Shown in pieces: positions 62,633 to 64,000 of a stretch of DNA of 64,000 bases. This stretch comes from Pedobacter sp. (GTDB lineage Bacteria > Bacteroidota > Bacteroidia > Sphingobacteriales > Sphingobacteriaceae). The first letter of the stretch is position 1; the number at the start of each line of letters is the position of its first letter. The position numbers and the translations under genes were made by a program. Where the stretch lies: NCBI GenBank assembly GCA_031119475.1, contig JAVHXV010000006.1, positions 158,945-222,944 of the forward strand. Direction: 5' to 3'. The notes under the pieces were generated by a model that was not told the origin of the DNA, searched no databases, and was given only the letters and a program-made list of their open reading frames with translations.

Positions 62633-63613
62633 TTAAGAAACAATCCAGCTAAACTTATAGTCTATTGTTGGGTTTTTCATGCGTTCGGCTACGCGAAGAA
62701 GTCTATTGGGAAGGTTCATGATGTAGTCTCTGGCGCGTTCTCCTGCTTCGTTCAGTTCATTTAAGCTATCGATCTTCCATTCTTCGATCAGTTGCTGCAT
62801 GATTTCTACATAATCGATGGCCGTGTACACGCCCAATCGTTGTGCGGCATCAGTAAAATGTCCGAATGTTTGACCGATCTTAAGGCCCATTTCCCTTAAA
62901 AAGTGGGCTGGCATTACGATTTTCTTGCGCATCATATCTTCGAAAGCAATCATGGCCTCACTTGCGTCAACTTTGAAAATCTCGTTCATGAAATCTTTAT
63001 AGGCTTTGGCATGGCGAGCTTCGTCTGAAGCGATTACGCCGCACATTTTGGAAAGCAGGGCATCACCATCTTTCTTGGCCAGAGAAGCTACCCGCCTGTG
63101 CGAGATATTGGTTGCCAATTCCTGGAAGGAGGTATAGATGAAATTGCGATAAGGGTCGTGGCCTGTTCCGATATCAAAGCCATCGGCGATGAGATATTGG
63201 GTAGAAATTTCCATTTGGCGCATATCTACGCGTCCAGAAAGGTAAAGGTATTTATTGAGCAGGTCGCCATGGCGATTTTCTTCTGCTGTCCAGTTACGGT
63301 TCCATTTCATCCAGCCGCCTTCTTCATCTCTAGAGATGTCGTCCATCATCATGAGCCATGATTCATAGGTTGGCAATGCTTCTTCTGTAATGGTATCGCC
63401 GATCAGCACGGCAACCAGGTCATAAGAAAGGGATTTCGCGTTTTCACGTAGGATTTTGATATCTTGATAAAAACTATCGGTGGTTGAGTCGGGCAAAAAA
63501 TCTGAAGGCTGCCAGTTTGTTTCGATGGGCTTCAAATAAGTAGGCATCATTTTGAGCATATATTTCTCAATATGTGTGAGTACTTCCTTTCTTGATCCAA
63601 AATTGATTTTCAT
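62633..63613 (-). CDS. Acyl-ACP desaturase (ferritin-like, soluble)
   Basis: A 326-residue di-iron desaturase that puts a cis double bond into acyl chains bound to acyl carrier protein. The iron ligands lie in EENRHG (111-116), a Glu near 165 with His172 (QELATNISH), and SDEARHA (196-202). The helical layout fits fatty acid desaturase type 2. It probably adjusts membrane fluidity. A -7 box TATCTTTG lies about 75 bp upstream. Confidence 0.92.
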   Translation of the reverse strand: MKINFGSRKEVLTHIEKYMLKMMPTYLKPIETNWQPSDFLPDSTTDSFYQDIKILRENAKSLSYDLVAVLIGDTITEEALPTYESWLMMMDDISRDEEGGWMKWNRNWTAEENRHGDLLNKYLYLSGRVDMRQMEISTQYLIADGFDIGTGHDPYRNFIYTSFQELATNISHRRVASLAKKDGDALLSKMCGVIASDEARHAKAYKDFMNEIFKVDASEAMIAFEDMMRKKIVMPAHFLREMGLKIGQTFGHFTDAAQRLGVYTAIDYVEIMQQLIEEWKIDSLNELNEAGERARDYIMNLPNRLLRVAERMKNPTIDYKFSWIVS

Positions 63614-63688
63614 CCGTTATATATATTGCTGTGCGGTTAGATTTGTTCCAGATTGTTACAGCCAGTTCAACATCCCTTATTTAAGGTG

Positions 63689-63696
63689 CAAAGATA
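63689..63696 (-). promoter_or_regulatory. -7 promoter element of the desaturase gene
   Basis: TATCTTTG on the minus strand, about 75 bp before the start codon. No -33 TTG at standard distance seen. Confidence 0.5.
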
Positions 63697-63767
63697 AGCA
63701 TAATGCCCCGCTTAGCCTTGCTTTATTTGTAATTAAAACACTGCGGCTGAGCAAAAGTTTCGATTAT

Positions 63768-63940
63768 TAGGTTAGGTGGTTGGTTGTTTGGTTGTTTGGT
63801 CGTTGCGTCATTTGGACTTTTGACTTCTGGATTCTTGGACTCTTGGACTCTTGACTTCAGACCCCGGTCTTCCCGACCTCTGGACTTTTGGACTCTTGGA
63901 CTTCCTGACCTCTGGACCCTTGGGCTCCGGACTCCGGACT
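63768..63940. repeat. Heptanucleotide-type tract at the right end of the window
   Basis: First a GGTTGTTT-type run (63768-63805), then degenerate units such as GACTTTT, GACTTCT, GGATTCT, TGGACTC, TTGGACT and CTTGACT, running to about 63940. The region 63614-64000 contains no gene. Confidence 0.8.
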
Positions 63941-63946
63941 TTTTCC

Positions 63947-63981
63947 AAAAAAAAAGCCCCGCTGCATTGCTGCTGCGGGGC
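63947..63981 (-). terminator. Terminator for a minus-strand gene beyond the right edge
   Basis: Stem GCCCCGC/GCGGGGC (63956-63962 with 63975-63981) next to nine A on the + strand (63947-63955), which read as nine U on the minus strand. It therefore ends a minus-strand transcript coming from beyond 64000. Confidence 0.82.
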
Positions 63982-64000
63982 CGTTTAAAATTTGGCACCG

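Noticed and set aside
1..64000. tRNA, rRNA or tmRNA genes
   Set aside because: I looked for T-arm-like GTTCRANTC signatures and rRNA motifs on both strands and saw no convincing cloverleaf; a tRNAscan-SE run would settle it.
1..64000. Mobile elements or genomic islands
   Set aside because: No transposase, integrase, phage or plasmid gene is visible, and the genes are mostly housekeeping or family-typical.

Overview
The window comes from a member of the Bacteroidota, most likely family Sphingobacteriaceae and Pedobacter-like (inference from gene content and promoter style; no 16S is present). Supporting signs are the Bacteroidota -7 promoter element TAnnTTTG, few Shine-Dalgarno sequences, family-typical proteins (DUF4294, DUF4783, an HU-CCDC81/SPOR fusion, PafA-type phosphatase, L-lysine 6-transaminase, BshB1, fused isobutyryl-CoA mutase IcmF) and many lipoproteins and outer-membrane barrels. 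The window is ordinary chromosome: 54 protein genes, and no tRNA, rRNA, IS element, phage or CRISPR array that I can see.

Layout. 1-8.3 kb: barrel and lipoprotein pair, S9 peptidase, DinB-like protein, TruA, FtsX-type permease, NamZ-like muramidase, small Lys-rich protein. 8.6-18.7 kb: topoisomerase IB, Fmt, class IV aminotransferase, RluD-type synthase, a secreted protein, ACC-deaminase-like enzyme, lysine 6-transaminase, BshB1, glutathione peroxidase, DUF4294. 18.8-30.2 kb: Rel/SpoT, Fur, PurA, PabB, M48 protease, PlsY, NadC, DUF4783, GpmI. 30.3-41.4 kb: TPR protein, Lon, LpxR-like, ArfB, Cmk, DUF1080, a 600-bp non-coding region, ribosomal protein S1, GH20 hexosaminidase. 41.4-46.3 kb: two zinc-ribbon membrane proteins, DCC protein, PyrR-PyrB, C10 protease. 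46.4-55.8 kb: an envelope cluster (1004-aa TPR protein, plugless TonB-receptor-like barrel, HU-CCDC81/SPOR protein, ExbB, ExbD, TonB-like protein, methyltransferase, VanZ-like protein). 55.9-63.6 kb: FolC, PafA, IcmF, acyl-ACP desaturase.

Working together. PyrR-PyrB serve pyrimidine synthesis. PabB and the class IV aminotransferase probably make p-aminobenzoate for folate, with FolC downstream. NamZ and the GH20 enzyme could strip MurNAc and GlcNAc from cell-wall fragments. The envelope cluster looks like a self-contained proton-motive-force-driven trans-envelope machine.

The most unusual signal is non-coding. Many gene junctions carry degenerate arrays of 7-bp units (for example GAYNAAA, GCTTTNN, AGTTNNN, TCTTTGC). 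They often begin within or at a stop codon, in at least one case encode the protein's C-terminal tail, and in some upstream regions run into a -7 promoter box. Other non-coding signals are six genes whose -7 box lies 3-6 nt from the start codon (predicted leaderless mRNAs), palindromes of the ATTTnAAATCC type, a structured ~400-bp element upstream of rpsA, and phased 10-bp repeats upstream of the C10 protease and the TPR gene.
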